This document shows positions 1 through 5,289 of a DNA stretch of 5,663 bases, in pieces. A model generated the notes under the pieces. The model did not search any database, was not told the origin of the DNA, and was given only the letters and a program-made list of their open reading frames with translations. Position numbers and translations under genes: made by a program. This DNA comes from Elusimicrobiota bacterium (lineage in GTDB: Bacteria > Elusimicrobiota > Elusimicrobia > UBA1565 > JACRDR01): contig JACRDR010000114.1 of NCBI GenBank assembly GCA_016212845.1, forward strand, positions 1 to 5,663, given 5' to 3'. How positions within the stretch are numbered: the stretch's first letter is position 1; every line of letters starts with the position of its first letter.

Positions 1-2
1 CG

Positions 3-1148
3 GCCGCCGGCGCCCACGGCGAGCTCACCGGGCTGCTGCTGATCAAGGCGTACTTCGACGCCCGGGGAGAGACACAGCGGCGCAGGGTGGTGATCCCCGA
101 CTCCGCGCACGGCACCAACCCCGCGTCCGCGGCGCTGGCCGGCATGACGATCGTCGCCGTCGCGTGCCTAGAGGACGGGGACATCGACTTGGCGGACCTG
201 AAGAAGAAGGCCGGCGAGCACGCGAAGGACCTCGCGGCTTTGATGGTCACGTATCCGTCCACGCATGGCGTGTTCGAGGAAGGAATCAAAGAGATTTGCC
301 GGATCGTGCACGACAACGGCGGGCTGGTGTACATGGACGGCGCGAACATGAACGCGCAGGTCGGCCTGTGCCGCCCCGGCGACATCGGCGCGGACGTCTG
401 CCACCTGAACCTGCACAAGACTTTCTGCATTCCGCACGGCGGCGGCGGCCCCGGCATGGGCCCGATCGGCGTGGCGAAGCACCTCTCGCCGCACTTGCCT
501 TCGCACCCGGTCGTCCCGGTGGGGGGCGACGTCGGCCCCGTCTCCGCGGCGCCGTGGGGCAGCCCTTCGATCCTTGTCATTTCGTGGATGTACATCGCGA
601 TGATGGGCGGCGAGGGTCTCAAGCAGGCGACGCTCATCGCGATCCTCAACGCGAACTACGTGGCGAAGAAGCTGGGCGAACTCTACCCGGTCCTCTATAA
701 AGGAAAGGCGGGTTTCGTCGCCCACGAGTGCATTCTCGAACTGCGGCACCTCAAGGCCGCCGACGTGCAGGTGGAAGACGTGGCGAAGCGGCTCATGGAT
801 TACGGCTTCCACGCGCCGACCGTCTCTTTCCCGGTCGTCGGCACCCTGATGGTGGAGCCGACGGAGAGCGAAGACCTGGCCGAGCTCGACCGCTTCTGCG
901 AGGCGATGACCCAAATCCGCGAGGAGATCCGCGAGATCGAAAGCGGCAAGTCCCCGCGCACCGACAATTTGTTGAAGAACGCGCCGCACACGGCCGAGAT
1001 CGTGTGCGCCGACGACTGGAAGCGCTCCTACTCGCGCGAGCGCGCCGCCTTCCCCGTCGCGTGGCTCCGGGGCCGGAAGTACTGGCCGCCGGTGGGCCGC
1101 ATCGACAACCCATGGGGCGACCGCAACTTCCAGTGCTCCTGTAGCTAA
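3..1148 (+). CDS. gcvPB: Glycine dehydrogenase (decarboxylating), P-protein, C-terminal part (GcvPB or C-terminal half of GcvP); 5' end outside window
   Basis: This is the PLP-dependent P-protein of the glycine cleavage system. It decarboxylates glycine and passes the aminomethyl group to the lipoyl arm of GcvH in the cytoplasm. The frame is open from base 3, so the GTG at 87 is internal and not a start; 381 codons are visible. Family signatures are AGAHGELTG near the left edge, then PDSAHGTNPASA, then NLHKTFCIPHGGGGPG. The PLP-binding lysine is the codon at 417-419. The C-terminus, with WPPVGRIDNPWGDRN followed by FQCSCS, matches the family's usual end, so the gene is intact here. Whether this is the separate subunit 2 (about 480 residues, as in Firmicutes and Thermotogae) or the end of a full-length GcvP (about 950) cannot be decided. 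The gcvPB symbol assumes the split form. An intrinsic terminator begins inside the stop codon. Confidence 0.96.
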   Translation, partial: AAGAHGELTGLLLIKAYFDARGETQRRRVVIPDSAHGTNPASAALAGMTIVAVACLEDGDIDLADLKKKAGEHAKDLAALMVTYPSTHGVFEEGIKEICRIVHDNGGLVYMDGANMNAQVGLCRPGDIGADVCHLNLHKTFCIPHGGGGPGMGPIGVAKHLSPHLPSHPVVPVGGDVGPVSAAPWGSPSILVISWMYIAMMGGEGLKQATLIAILNANYVAKKLGELYPVLYKGKAGFVAHECILELRHLKAADVQVEDVAKRLMDYGFHAPTVSFPVVGTLMVEPTESEDLAELDRFCEAMTQIREEIREIESGKSPRTDNLLKNAPHTAEIVCADDWKRSYSRERAAFPVAWLRGRKYWPPVGRIDNPWGDRNFQCSCS

Positions 1149-1166
1149 GGGGACGGTCCCCTTTTT
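1147..1166 (+). terminator. Intrinsic terminator of gcvP, overlapping its TAA stop
   Basis: The arms AAGGGGA (1147-1153) and TCCCCTT (1157-1163) form a perfect 7-bp stem around a 3-nt CGG loop. The run of five T (1162-1166) starts within the second arm. The first arm begins with the last two bases of the gcvP stop codon, so the gcv transcript should end here. The downstream gene then needs its own promoter, and one is visible. Confidence 0.8.
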
Positions 1167-1186
1167 CGAGTTCCGTTCGAGTTCGG
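1165..1186 (+). repeat. Two tandem 11-bp repeats upstream of the lipM-like promoter
   Basis: TTCGAGTTCCG (1165-1175) is followed directly by TTCGAGTTCGG (1176-1186), with one mismatch. The 11-bp period is about one helical turn, and the pair ends 7 bp before the -35 hexamer. It could be a direct-repeat activator site. It could equally be chance in this short spacer. Confidence 0.5.
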
Positions 1187-1193
1187 CCGCGCC

Positions 1194-1222
1194 TTGCCGT
1201 CTCGGGGCTCGCCCCTTATACT
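1194..1222 (+). promoter_or_regulatory. Sigma70-type promoter of the lipM-like/RAM operon
   Basis: The -35 is TTGCCG (1194-1199) and the -10 is TATACT (1217-1222), separated by the optimal 17 bp. The ATG of the next gene begins at 1232, so a start 7-10 nt after the -10 leaves a 5' leader of 0-3 nt. No purine-rich ribosome binding site precedes that ATG. The preceding terminator makes an independent promoter necessary. Confidence 0.7.
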
Positions 1223-1231
1223 TCGGGCGCG

Positions 1232-1951
1232 ATGGTCGGAACGCTCCTAAAGGCCCCCGCGCTCGATGTCTTCGGGCAGATGGCGCTCGACGAGACGGTA
1301 CTCGACTCCTCGAACGAGGAGGCGCTCGTCCTGCGTTTCTACGAGTGGCCCGGCGGTCCGCATCCGCCGGAGCGGCCCCACGGCGCGACTTTCGGCTTCA
1401 TGCAGCGCTACGACGAGGCGGTCGCGAGCCTTCGCGCGCGCGACCACGTTCTGAGCTTTCCCGTCGTGCGCCGACCGACCGCCGGCGGCCTCGTGATGCA
1501 TGACCGCGACGTCACGTTTTCCCTTATCTTCCCCTGGAGCAAGCTCGCGTCGCCTTCCTTGGTTTACAAGGACCTGCATCGCGGCATCCATCTCGGGCTG
1601 AAGGGGCAGGGCATCCCGTCCCGGCTGTGGTCGCCGGGCTCCTGCGCGCCCGCGCGCCCCGCCGACTGCTTCACTGAGCCGTCTCCGATGGACCTCGTCC
1701 ACGAGGACGGCCGGAAGTTTCTTGGAGGCGCGCTGCGCCGCAAGCGCGGCGTCGGCCTCTACCAGGGCTCTCTGCGGCCCGAAGGATTTTTCGTCCCGCC
1801 CGACCGCCTGCGCAAAGCGATCCTCGACGGCGTGAGCCTCGAGTGGCAGGCGGCCCTGATGCCGAAGGAAGTGGATGAACCGACGCAGTCCGCCGCGGAC
1901 AGCCTGCGCTCGGAGCGGTACTTCACCGACGATTGGAACCGGAGGTTGTGA
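1232..1951 (+). CDS. Lipoate-protein ligase A / LipM-type octanoyltransferase family protein
   Basis: This 239-residue protein belongs to the BPL/LplA/LipB fold family, which attaches or transfers lipoyl or octanoyl groups to lysines of carrier domains such as GcvH. From memory it aligns with Bacillus LipM along its length. Matches are an N-terminal MALDE (residues 17-21), RRPTAGGLVMHD (80-91), a DCF-xxPS segment with Cys146, GRKFLGGALRR (160-170) with the conserved Lys162, YQGSL (177-181), and a C-terminal FTDDWN. Cys146 sits where LipM has its acyl-thioester cysteine, favouring octanoyltransferase over ATP-dependent ligase; this assignment is inferred. A short Pro/Gly/His-rich insertion (about 41-51) looks unusual. 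The gene follows gcvP, whose partner GcvH is a likely substrate. The ATG at 1232 lacks a Shine-Dalgarno but sits 9 nt after a -10 box. The stop overlaps the next start by 1 nt. Confidence 0.88.
   Translation: MVGTLLKAPALDVFGQMALDETVLDSSNEEALVLRFYEWPGGPHPPERPHGATFGFMQRYDEAVASLRARDHVLSFPVVRRPTAGGLVMHDRDVTFSLIFPWSKLASPSLVYKDLHRGIHLGLKGQGIPSRLWSPGSCAPARPADCFTEPSPMDLVHEDGRKFLGGALRRKRGVGLYQGSLRPEGFFVPPDRLRKAILDGVSLEWQAALMPKEVDEPTQSAADSLRSERYFTDDWNRRL
1941..1945 (+). promoter_or_regulatory. Strong ribosome binding site deciding the RAM-domain gene start
   Basis: GGAGG lies inside the last codons of the lipM-like gene, 5 nt before the ATG at 1951. It favours that ATG over the in-frame TTG at 1933. 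It also contrasts with the absent Shine-Dalgarno at the first gene of the operon. Confidence 0.75.
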
Positions 1952-2181
1952 TGAAAGCGTTCGTCCTATGCCGGCTCGTGGCCGGACTCGAGCAGAAGGC
2001 GCTCACTCAGATTCGCAGCATCAAGGGCGTCAACGACGTCTACCTGACCTTCGGACACTGGGACGCGGTGCTGTCGGCCGAGGCGGACACGATCGACAAG
2101 CTCAGCGGCCTGATCGTGCGGGAGGTGCGCGGTATCCACGGGGTGCAGAGCACGGAGACGCTGGTCACGACGAACCTCTAG
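1951..2181 (+). CDS. Stand-alone Lrp/AsnC ligand-binding (RAM) domain protein
   Basis: This 76-residue protein consists of only the Lrp/AsnC C-terminal ligand-binding domain, with no helix-turn-helix. The βαββαβ pattern fits: KAFVLCRLV (2-10), a helix over about 13-24, then GVNDVYLTFGHWDAVLSAEA (26-45), a second helix, and GVQSTETLVTT at the end. In such proteins the turn around GHWD lies near the amino-acid pocket of the dimer or octamer, and related stand-alone domains form ligand-binding rings. The start is the ATG at 1951, which overlaps the upstream TGA (TGATG) and has GGAGG 5 nt before it, so translation is probably coupled to the lipM-like gene. Its position next to glycine cleavage and lipoylation genes suggests amino-acid sensing or allosteric control, but that is inference. 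It cannot bind DNA through an HTH of its own. Confidence 0.85.
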   Translation: MKAFVLCRLVAGLEQKALTQIRSIKGVNDVYLTFGHWDAVLSAEADTIDKLSGLIVREVRGIHGVQSTETLVTTNL

Positions 2182-2190
2182 CGCGGAAAG

Positions 2191-2218
2191 GGACTAGTCC
2201 GGCTTGACGGTCCGGACC
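2191..2218. repeat. Pair of 10-bp perfect palindromes between convergent genes
   Basis: GGACTAGTCC (2191-2200) and GGTCCGGACC (2209-2218) are each perfectly self-complementary and are separated by 8 nt. An alternative RNA hairpin pairs GTCCGG (2197-2202) with CCGGAC (2212-2217) around a 9-nt loop. There is no T-run in either direction, so this is not a clear intrinsic terminator, although its place after the RAM-domain stop fits an end-of-transcript structure. Confidence 0.45.
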
Positions 2219-2228
2219 CAGCCCCCTA

Positions 2229-2465
2229 TTACCGGATCCCAAAACCGACCTGAGTCGGGCGTCTGCGGGCGAGCCTGTGTTCGGGGCATTTCCGGCGCTG
2301 CATGTCCCCGAGGTTCTGTTCTTCATCTAAGAGTCTTCGGTCTTCCTTCGCGCCTCGACTGATCAAATCGTTGATCGTTGCCTCGTCATCCGTTGACGCA
2401 GGATGTACGGCCGATGCCGGCTTGATGAGTACTACCAACAGGATAAGTGCGGAGACTTGTCTCAC
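2229..2465 (-). CDS. Small putative exported protein, unrecognised
   Basis: This 78-residue reading frame begins at a GTG (2465-2463) that overlaps the TGA of the upstream exported-protein gene by 4 nt (GTGA), a usual arrangement for coupled genes. Residues 1-19 look like a signal peptide: a short basic start, the hydrophobic run SALILLVVLI, then an AxA-type site (PASA followed by VHP). The remainder is charged and hydrophilic, with an acidic helix-like part (about 24-50) and a basic C-terminus (RRK, RLARRR) containing a single Cys60. I recognise no family. The ribosome binding site is weak. The base composition (about 53% GC over 2341-2460) is clearly lower than the flanking housekeeping genes. 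It could instead be a non-coding tail, but the signal peptide and the overlap argue for a real gene. Confidence 0.5.
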   Translation of the reverse strand: MRQVSALILLVVLIKPASAVHPASTDDEATINDLISRGAKEDRRLLDEEQNLGDMQRRKCPEHRLARRRPTQVGFGIR

Positions 2466-3235
2466 CTTACGTTTACCGTGATCCAGGGCGTGCGCACCTT
2501 CACTCTGCCTGGAAAGGGAGCGCTCTTATGCGACATGGGTGCGTGCTCGTATACGGCTCGGACGCGGTAGGCGCCGGGGCCCCGCCAGGAAAAATAGTTC
2601 GCTTCAGCAAACTGCCCTCTCGGTCGCTTGTCTCGCTCGAACGTCTGAGAAGTATAGGAGAAGCCGTGGTTGAACCAGGGCGGAGTAACGATCGACTCTC
2701 CCTTCTGAAGTGCTCTTCTTGGCCGCGACTCTCTCTCTGCCCGATAGTTCAGGTCGCCCTGGCGTTTGATAAGCCTTCGTGTGATCTCTTCCTCCGAAAC
2801 GCCCTCGGACTGCCATTTGCTCTTGAGAGCTTGCATTTCAGGGGTGCGTTGGATATAGGGCTCCGGAGGCCACGGCTCGTTGGCCGCTTCTTGGGGATCC
2901 GGCATCAAGGGCCACCCCGTAGGGACACGCCTGCCGGCCGCATCCGTGATCTCGAGGAAAGTCGAAACCGCTCTGTTTGCGGCCTCAGTGTGCATGTGGC
3001 CCGGGTCGAAGAAGACGCGGTCCATGATGAGCAGGGGCTCGCTTCCGAGGTTCTTGACCTCGATCTGGTACCAGAGTCCCTCGGTCGACGAAACGTGGGT
3101 CTCGTAAATCCGCAGGCTGAGTTGAACGGCGCCGCTCGAGGCGGAAACGTCAGCCTTGGCGGGCAGGTAGTCCGCTGAACTCGCCCATGCGGCGAGGGGT
3201 GTTATGAGGTAGGCAGCCAGGAAGAAATGGACCAT
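2462..3235 (-). CDS. Putative secreted or periplasmic protein, unrecognised, β-rich
   Basis: This is a 257-residue hypothetical protein. The first ~20 residues form a signal peptide (hydrophobic FFLAAYLITPLAAWA, cleavage near AWA-SS or SSA-DY). The mature part looks like β-sandwich material: VQLSLRIYET (37-46), LWYQIEVKNL (54-63) followed by SEPLLI, FLEITDAAGRRV (93-104), KGESI (178-182), and a closing GAYRVRAVYE (221-230) and WITVNVR (251-257), as in Ig-like extracellular domains. A charged, helix-prone insert (about 130-175, rich in E, R and K) separates the two halves. No catalytic motif or lipobox is visible. An in-frame TGA lies upstream, so the ATG at 3235 is the only reasonable start; AGGGGA lies about 11 nt before it, rather far. 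It runs into the 78-residue gene by a 4-nt overlap. The opposite-strand frame over the same bases lacks any protein-like pattern. Confidence 0.75.
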   Translation of the reverse strand: MVHFFLAAYLITPLAAWASSADYLPAKADVSASSGAVQLSLRIYETHVSSTEGLWYQIEVKNLGSEPLLIMDRVFFDPGHMHTEAANRAVSTFLEITDAAGRRVPTGWPLMPDPQEAANEPWPPEPYIQRTPEMQALKSKWQSEGVSEEEITRRLIKRQGDLNYRAERESRPRRALQKGESIVTPPWFNHGFSYTSQTFERDKRPRGQFAEANYFSWRGPGAYRVRAVYEHAPMSHKSAPFPGRVKVRTPWITVNVR

Positions 3236-3258
3236 GCGCGTCCGTTTCCCCTGGTCTC

Positions 3259-3276
3259 ATCCGGTTGAGGCCGGAT
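3259..3276 (-). other. Inverted repeat upstream of the exported-protein gene
   Basis: ATCCGG (3259-3264) and CCGGAT (3271-3276) form a 6-bp stem around a 6-nt loop, 24 nt before the ATG at 3235 on the minus strand. It could be a leader hairpin or an operator. There is no convincing -10 hexamer nearby, so the promoter of this pair is not located. Confidence 0.35.
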
Positions 3277-3350
3277 CGTGGATGCCCCGGGGCCGATTCC
3301 CCAGGCTACAGACGTCCCTTCAGTGTATTCCTAGGTAAGCAGGCGCGGAA

Positions 3351-3397
3351 GGGCCGAGCGGCCCAGACCCTCGTAGGTCCTTCGCGGCCTCAGGCCG
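3351..3397 (-). terminator. Cluster of GC-rich hairpins just after the aminotransferase stop
   Basis: Reading on the minus strand, 2 nt after the TAG stop comes CGGCC-TGA-GGCCG (3397-3385), then a GACC/GGTC stem, then GGGCC-GCTC-GGCCC (3364-3351). The outer two are strong 5-bp GC stems with 3-4-nt loops. None is followed by a U-run, so this is at best a non-canonical or factor-assisted terminator. The wider 3236-3399 gap holds no gene that I can support. Confidence 0.4.
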
Positions 3398-3399
3398 TT

Positions 3400-4536
3400 C
3401 TAATAAAAAGCGGTGATCGCATCGACTACGGCGGCTTGCTGGTCGCCCGTGAGTTCGGGGTAGATCGGCAGCGCGATCGTTTCTTTCGCCGCCCTTTCCG
3501 ACTCCGGGAGCGAGCCCGGCTTGTAGCCGAGGCCCTTGAAGCACTCCTGCAGGTGCAGCGGGAGCGGGTAGTAGACCTCGCTGGCGATGCCGGCCTTTGT
3601 GAGATGCTCGCGCAGGGCGTCCCGGTCGGCGACGCGCAGCACGAACTGGTGGTAGATGTGGTCGAACGTGAGACCCTTTCCCGCCCACACGGCCTTGGGC
3701 AGGCTCACCTTGGAGCCCAGGCCCTTCTTCTCGAACAAGGACGCGTAGCGGGCCGCGTTGGCGCGCCGCGCCTCGGTCCAGCGGTCCAATCGAGGCAGCT
3801 TCACGTTGAGGATCGCCGCCTGCAGCGAGTCGATGCGGAAGTTTCCGCCGACGAGCTTGTGGTAGTACTTGGGCTGCGAGCCGTGGACGCGGATCATCCG
3901 CACCTTTTCGGCGAGCGCGGGGTCGTTGGTCAGCACCATGCCCGCGTCGCCCGCGGCGCCGAGGTTCTTCGTCGGGAAAAAGGAGAGGCAGCCGAGCTGG
4001 CCCATCGTGCCGGCCTGCTTGCCGCCCAAGTAGCGGGCGCCGATCGCCTGCGCGGCGTCCTCGACCACGGCGACGCCGCGGGCTTTCGCGATCGCCAGGA
4101 TCGGGTCCATGTCGGCGGACTGTCCGTACAGGTGGACGGGAACGATGCATTTCGTCTTCGGCGTGATCGCCTTCTCGATCGCCTTGGGCGAAATGTTGAA
4201 GCTCGCCGGCTCGATGTCGACGAACACGGGCTTGGCGCCGGTGCGGGCGATGGTGCCCGCCGTGGCGAAAAAGGAGAACGCGGTGGTGACGACCTCGTCG
4301 CCCGGCTTCAAATCGAGGGCCATGAGGGCGGCCAAGAGCGCGTCGGTGCCCGAGGACACTCCGATCGCGAAGCGCGCGCCGCAGTAAGCGGCGACGCCCT
4401 GCTCGAGCTTCGTTACCTCATCGGAAAGGATGTAGGCGCCGCTGTCGAGCACGCGGGTGACCGCCGCCACGAGCTCCTCGCGGATGTCCTTGTGATGCGC
4501 CTTCAGATCGAGCAGCGGTACCTTGGTCGCGGTCAT
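3400..4536 (-). CDS. DegT/DnrJ/EryC1/StrS family PLP aminotransferase (nucleotide-sugar type)
   Basis: A fold-type I PLP aminotransferase that normally aminates a keto group on a nucleotide-linked sugar, as in WbpE or ArnB relatives. From the ATG at 4536 it has 378 residues, a usual length for the family. Motifs are VPLLDLK (6-12), SGTDALLAAL (62-71) for PLP phosphate binding, VVEDAAQAIGA (157-167) with Asp160 against the pyridine nitrogen, and SFFPTKNLGAAGDAG (185-199) with Schiff-base Lys190. The C-terminal part keeps YHQFVLR and YPLPLHLQECF. An ATG 15 nt upstream (4551) is in frame, but it lies inside a good extended -10 (TGG-TATGAT, 4555-4547), and homologues usually start close to the V-P-L-L-D-L-K segment, so I prefer 4536. 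No other sugar-nucleotide gene is present, so the substrate is unknown. It is divergent from sdhC. Confidence 0.93.
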   Translation of the reverse strand: MTATKVPLLDLKAHHKDIREELVAAVTRVLDSGAYILSDEVTKLEQGVAAYCGARFAIGVSSGTDALLAALMALDLKPGDEVVTTAFSFFATAGTIARTGAKPVFVDIEPASFNISPKAIEKAITPKTKCIVPVHLYGQSADMDPILAIAKARGVAVVEDAAQAIGARYLGGKQAGTMGQLGCLSFFPTKNLGAAGDAGMVLTNDPALAEKVRMIRVHGSQPKYYHKLVGGNFRIDSLQAAILNVKLPRLDRWTEARRANAARYASLFEKKGLGSKVSLPKAVWAGKGLTFDHIYHQFVLRVADRDALREHLTKAGIASEVYYPLPLHLQECFKGLGYKPGSLPESERAAKETIALPIYPELTGDQQAAVVDAITAFY

Positions 4537-4546
4537 GTCGTCGACG

Positions 4547-4555
4547 ATCATACCA
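4547..4555 (-). promoter_or_regulatory. Extended -10 promoter of the aminotransferase gene
   Basis: On the minus strand TGG (4555-4553) followed by TATGAT (4552-4547) matches an extended -10 (TGN-TATAAT, one mismatch). No good -35 is seen 17 bp upstream (ACCGCG), which an extended -10 can tolerate. The preferred ATG at 4536 is 10 nt beyond the hexamer, leaving a leader of only a few nucleotides, and no Shine-Dalgarno is present. Confidence 0.5.
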
Positions 4556-4593
4556 AACGCGCCCGTCGTCGCGGTAGGTAGGGAAAACCATTA

Positions 4594-4607
4594 TTGATCA
4601 AGATCAA
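4594..4607. promoter_or_regulatory. FNR/FixK/DNR-type operator, perfect consensus
   Basis: TTGATCAAGATCAA consists of the half-sites TTGAT (4594-4598) and ATCAA (4603-4607) with a 4-nt spacer, exactly the TTGAT-N4-ATCAA consensus of FNR-like CRP-family regulators. Its centre (4600.5) lies 29.5 bp before the first base of the sdhC -10 hexamer. That is the spacing of class II activated promoters, which have the site at -41.5 in place of a -35. The region is AT-rich (23 of 60 bases are G or C over 4581-4640). Confidence 0.78.
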
Positions 4608-4626
4608 CTAGCGCATTGGTGCTAAT

Positions 4627-4635
4627 TGATATATT
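4627..4635 (+). promoter_or_regulatory. Extended -10 promoter of sdhCA, apparently leaderless
   Basis: TGA (4627-4629) followed by TATATT (4630-4635) forms an extended -10. The seventh base after it is 4642, the A of the sdhC ATG. No -35 hexamer exists at 16-18 bp; the FNR-type box occupies that zone. No Shine-Dalgarno lies between the -10 and the ATG (only CCGCCA). Confidence 0.7.
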
Positions 4636-4641
4636 CCGCCA

Positions 4642-5288
4642 ATGGAATGTTGCTGCCGAATCTTGACGTCTTCGATCGGTAAAAAGGTCCAGGTCGCGCT
4701 GGCCGGCCTTTTCTTGTGCGTCTTCTTGATCTCGCATCTCGCCGGCAACCTCCTCCTCTGGGGCGGCCCCGAGCTCTTCAACCACTACGCCGAGGCGCTC
4801 GAGGCGAACCTCCTCCTGCCGGTCGCCGAGATCGGGCTGGTCGTCCTCTTCGCGCTGCACATCCTCGTCGCGCTTCGCGTGCGCTGGGAGAACAAGCAGG
4901 CGCGCCCCGTCGGCTACCAGGTCTCCGAGTGGGCCGGCGGCCGCACCATCGGGTCCGCCACGATGATGTGGACGGGCCTCGCCGTCCTCGCCTTCCTGAT
5001 CGTCCATCTTAAGACGATGCGCTTCGTGGACCACGGGACCGAGGGCCTCTACAAGCACGTGATGGGGCAGTTCGCGAACCCCGGCTACGCGATCTTCTAC
5101 CTCGTCGCGATGGTCGCGCTCGGCCTCCACCTGAGCCACGGCGCGCAGGCGGCGGCGAAGACGCTCGGCGTCGAGAATCCGCGCATCACTCCGGTCATTC
5201 AAAAAGGCGGGGTCATTTTCGCGATCGCGGTCGCCGGCGGCTTCGGGGCGATCGCTTTCTGGGCTTGCTGGCTCGCGGGAGGACGCTG

Positions 5289-5289
<1 letters not shown>
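4642..5289 (+). CDS. sdhC: Succinate dehydrogenase / fumarate reductase cytochrome b558 subunit
   Basis: This is the membrane anchor of complex II or quinol:fumarate reductase of the single-subunit, di-haem b558 type (Bacillus SdhC, Wolinella FrdC). It links the flavoprotein/iron-sulfur pair to the quinone pool. The protein has 215 residues, close to the family's 200-255, and begins with the typical LTSSIGKKVQVALAGLFL. Five membrane helices are visible at about 14-33, 60-80, 104-124, 148-168 and 189-211. Likely haem-ligating histidines are His32 (ISHLAGN), His73 (FALHILVALRV), His122 (LIVHLKT) and His163 (LGLHLSHG). Their spacings (41, 49, 41) resemble the known ligands of Bacillus SdhC. The direction of catalysis cannot be read from the anchor, but an FNR-type site upstream suggests anaerobic induction. 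The stop overlaps the sdhA start by 1 nt. Confidence 0.95.
5277..5283 (+). promoter_or_regulatory. Strong ribosome binding site of sdhA
   Basis: GGGAGGA at the end of sdhC places its GGAGG core 6 nt before the ATG at 5289, supporting that start and coupled translation of sdhC and sdhA. Confidence 0.75.

Noticed and set aside
168..989. 273-codon minus-strand frame across gcvP
   Set aside because: It is antisense to well-conserved P-protein motifs. The composition (RR, HR and D-rich runs) is a typical GC shadow.
2361..2376. GATCAA-ATCG-TTGATC inverted repeat
   Set aside because: It has the half-sites in the opposite order to an FNR box, lies inside the small exported-protein gene, and has no promoter near it.
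2447..3178. 243-codon plus-strand frame opposite the exported protein gene
   Set aside because: It has no signal peptide, domain pattern or ribosome binding site, whereas the minus-strand frame has a clear signal peptide, β-strand patterns and a coupled downstream gene.
3265..4581. 438-codon open frame on the plus strand, the longest in the window
   Set aside because: It lies entirely opposite the clear DegT-family aminotransferase. Its translation is Arg/Gly/Val/Asp-rich repetitive sequence with no motif, as expected from third-position GC bias on the antisense strand.
4614..4644. Inverted repeat CATTGG-N19-CCAATG spanning the sdhC -10 and ATG
   Set aside because: Six-base arms with a 19-nt gap are expected by chance in a region of this size, and the arms do not extend.
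4591..5202. 203-codon minus-strand frame across sdhC
   Set aside because: It is antisense to the five-helix cytochrome b558, extremely charged and without motif. Its end also covers the FNR-type promoter region.
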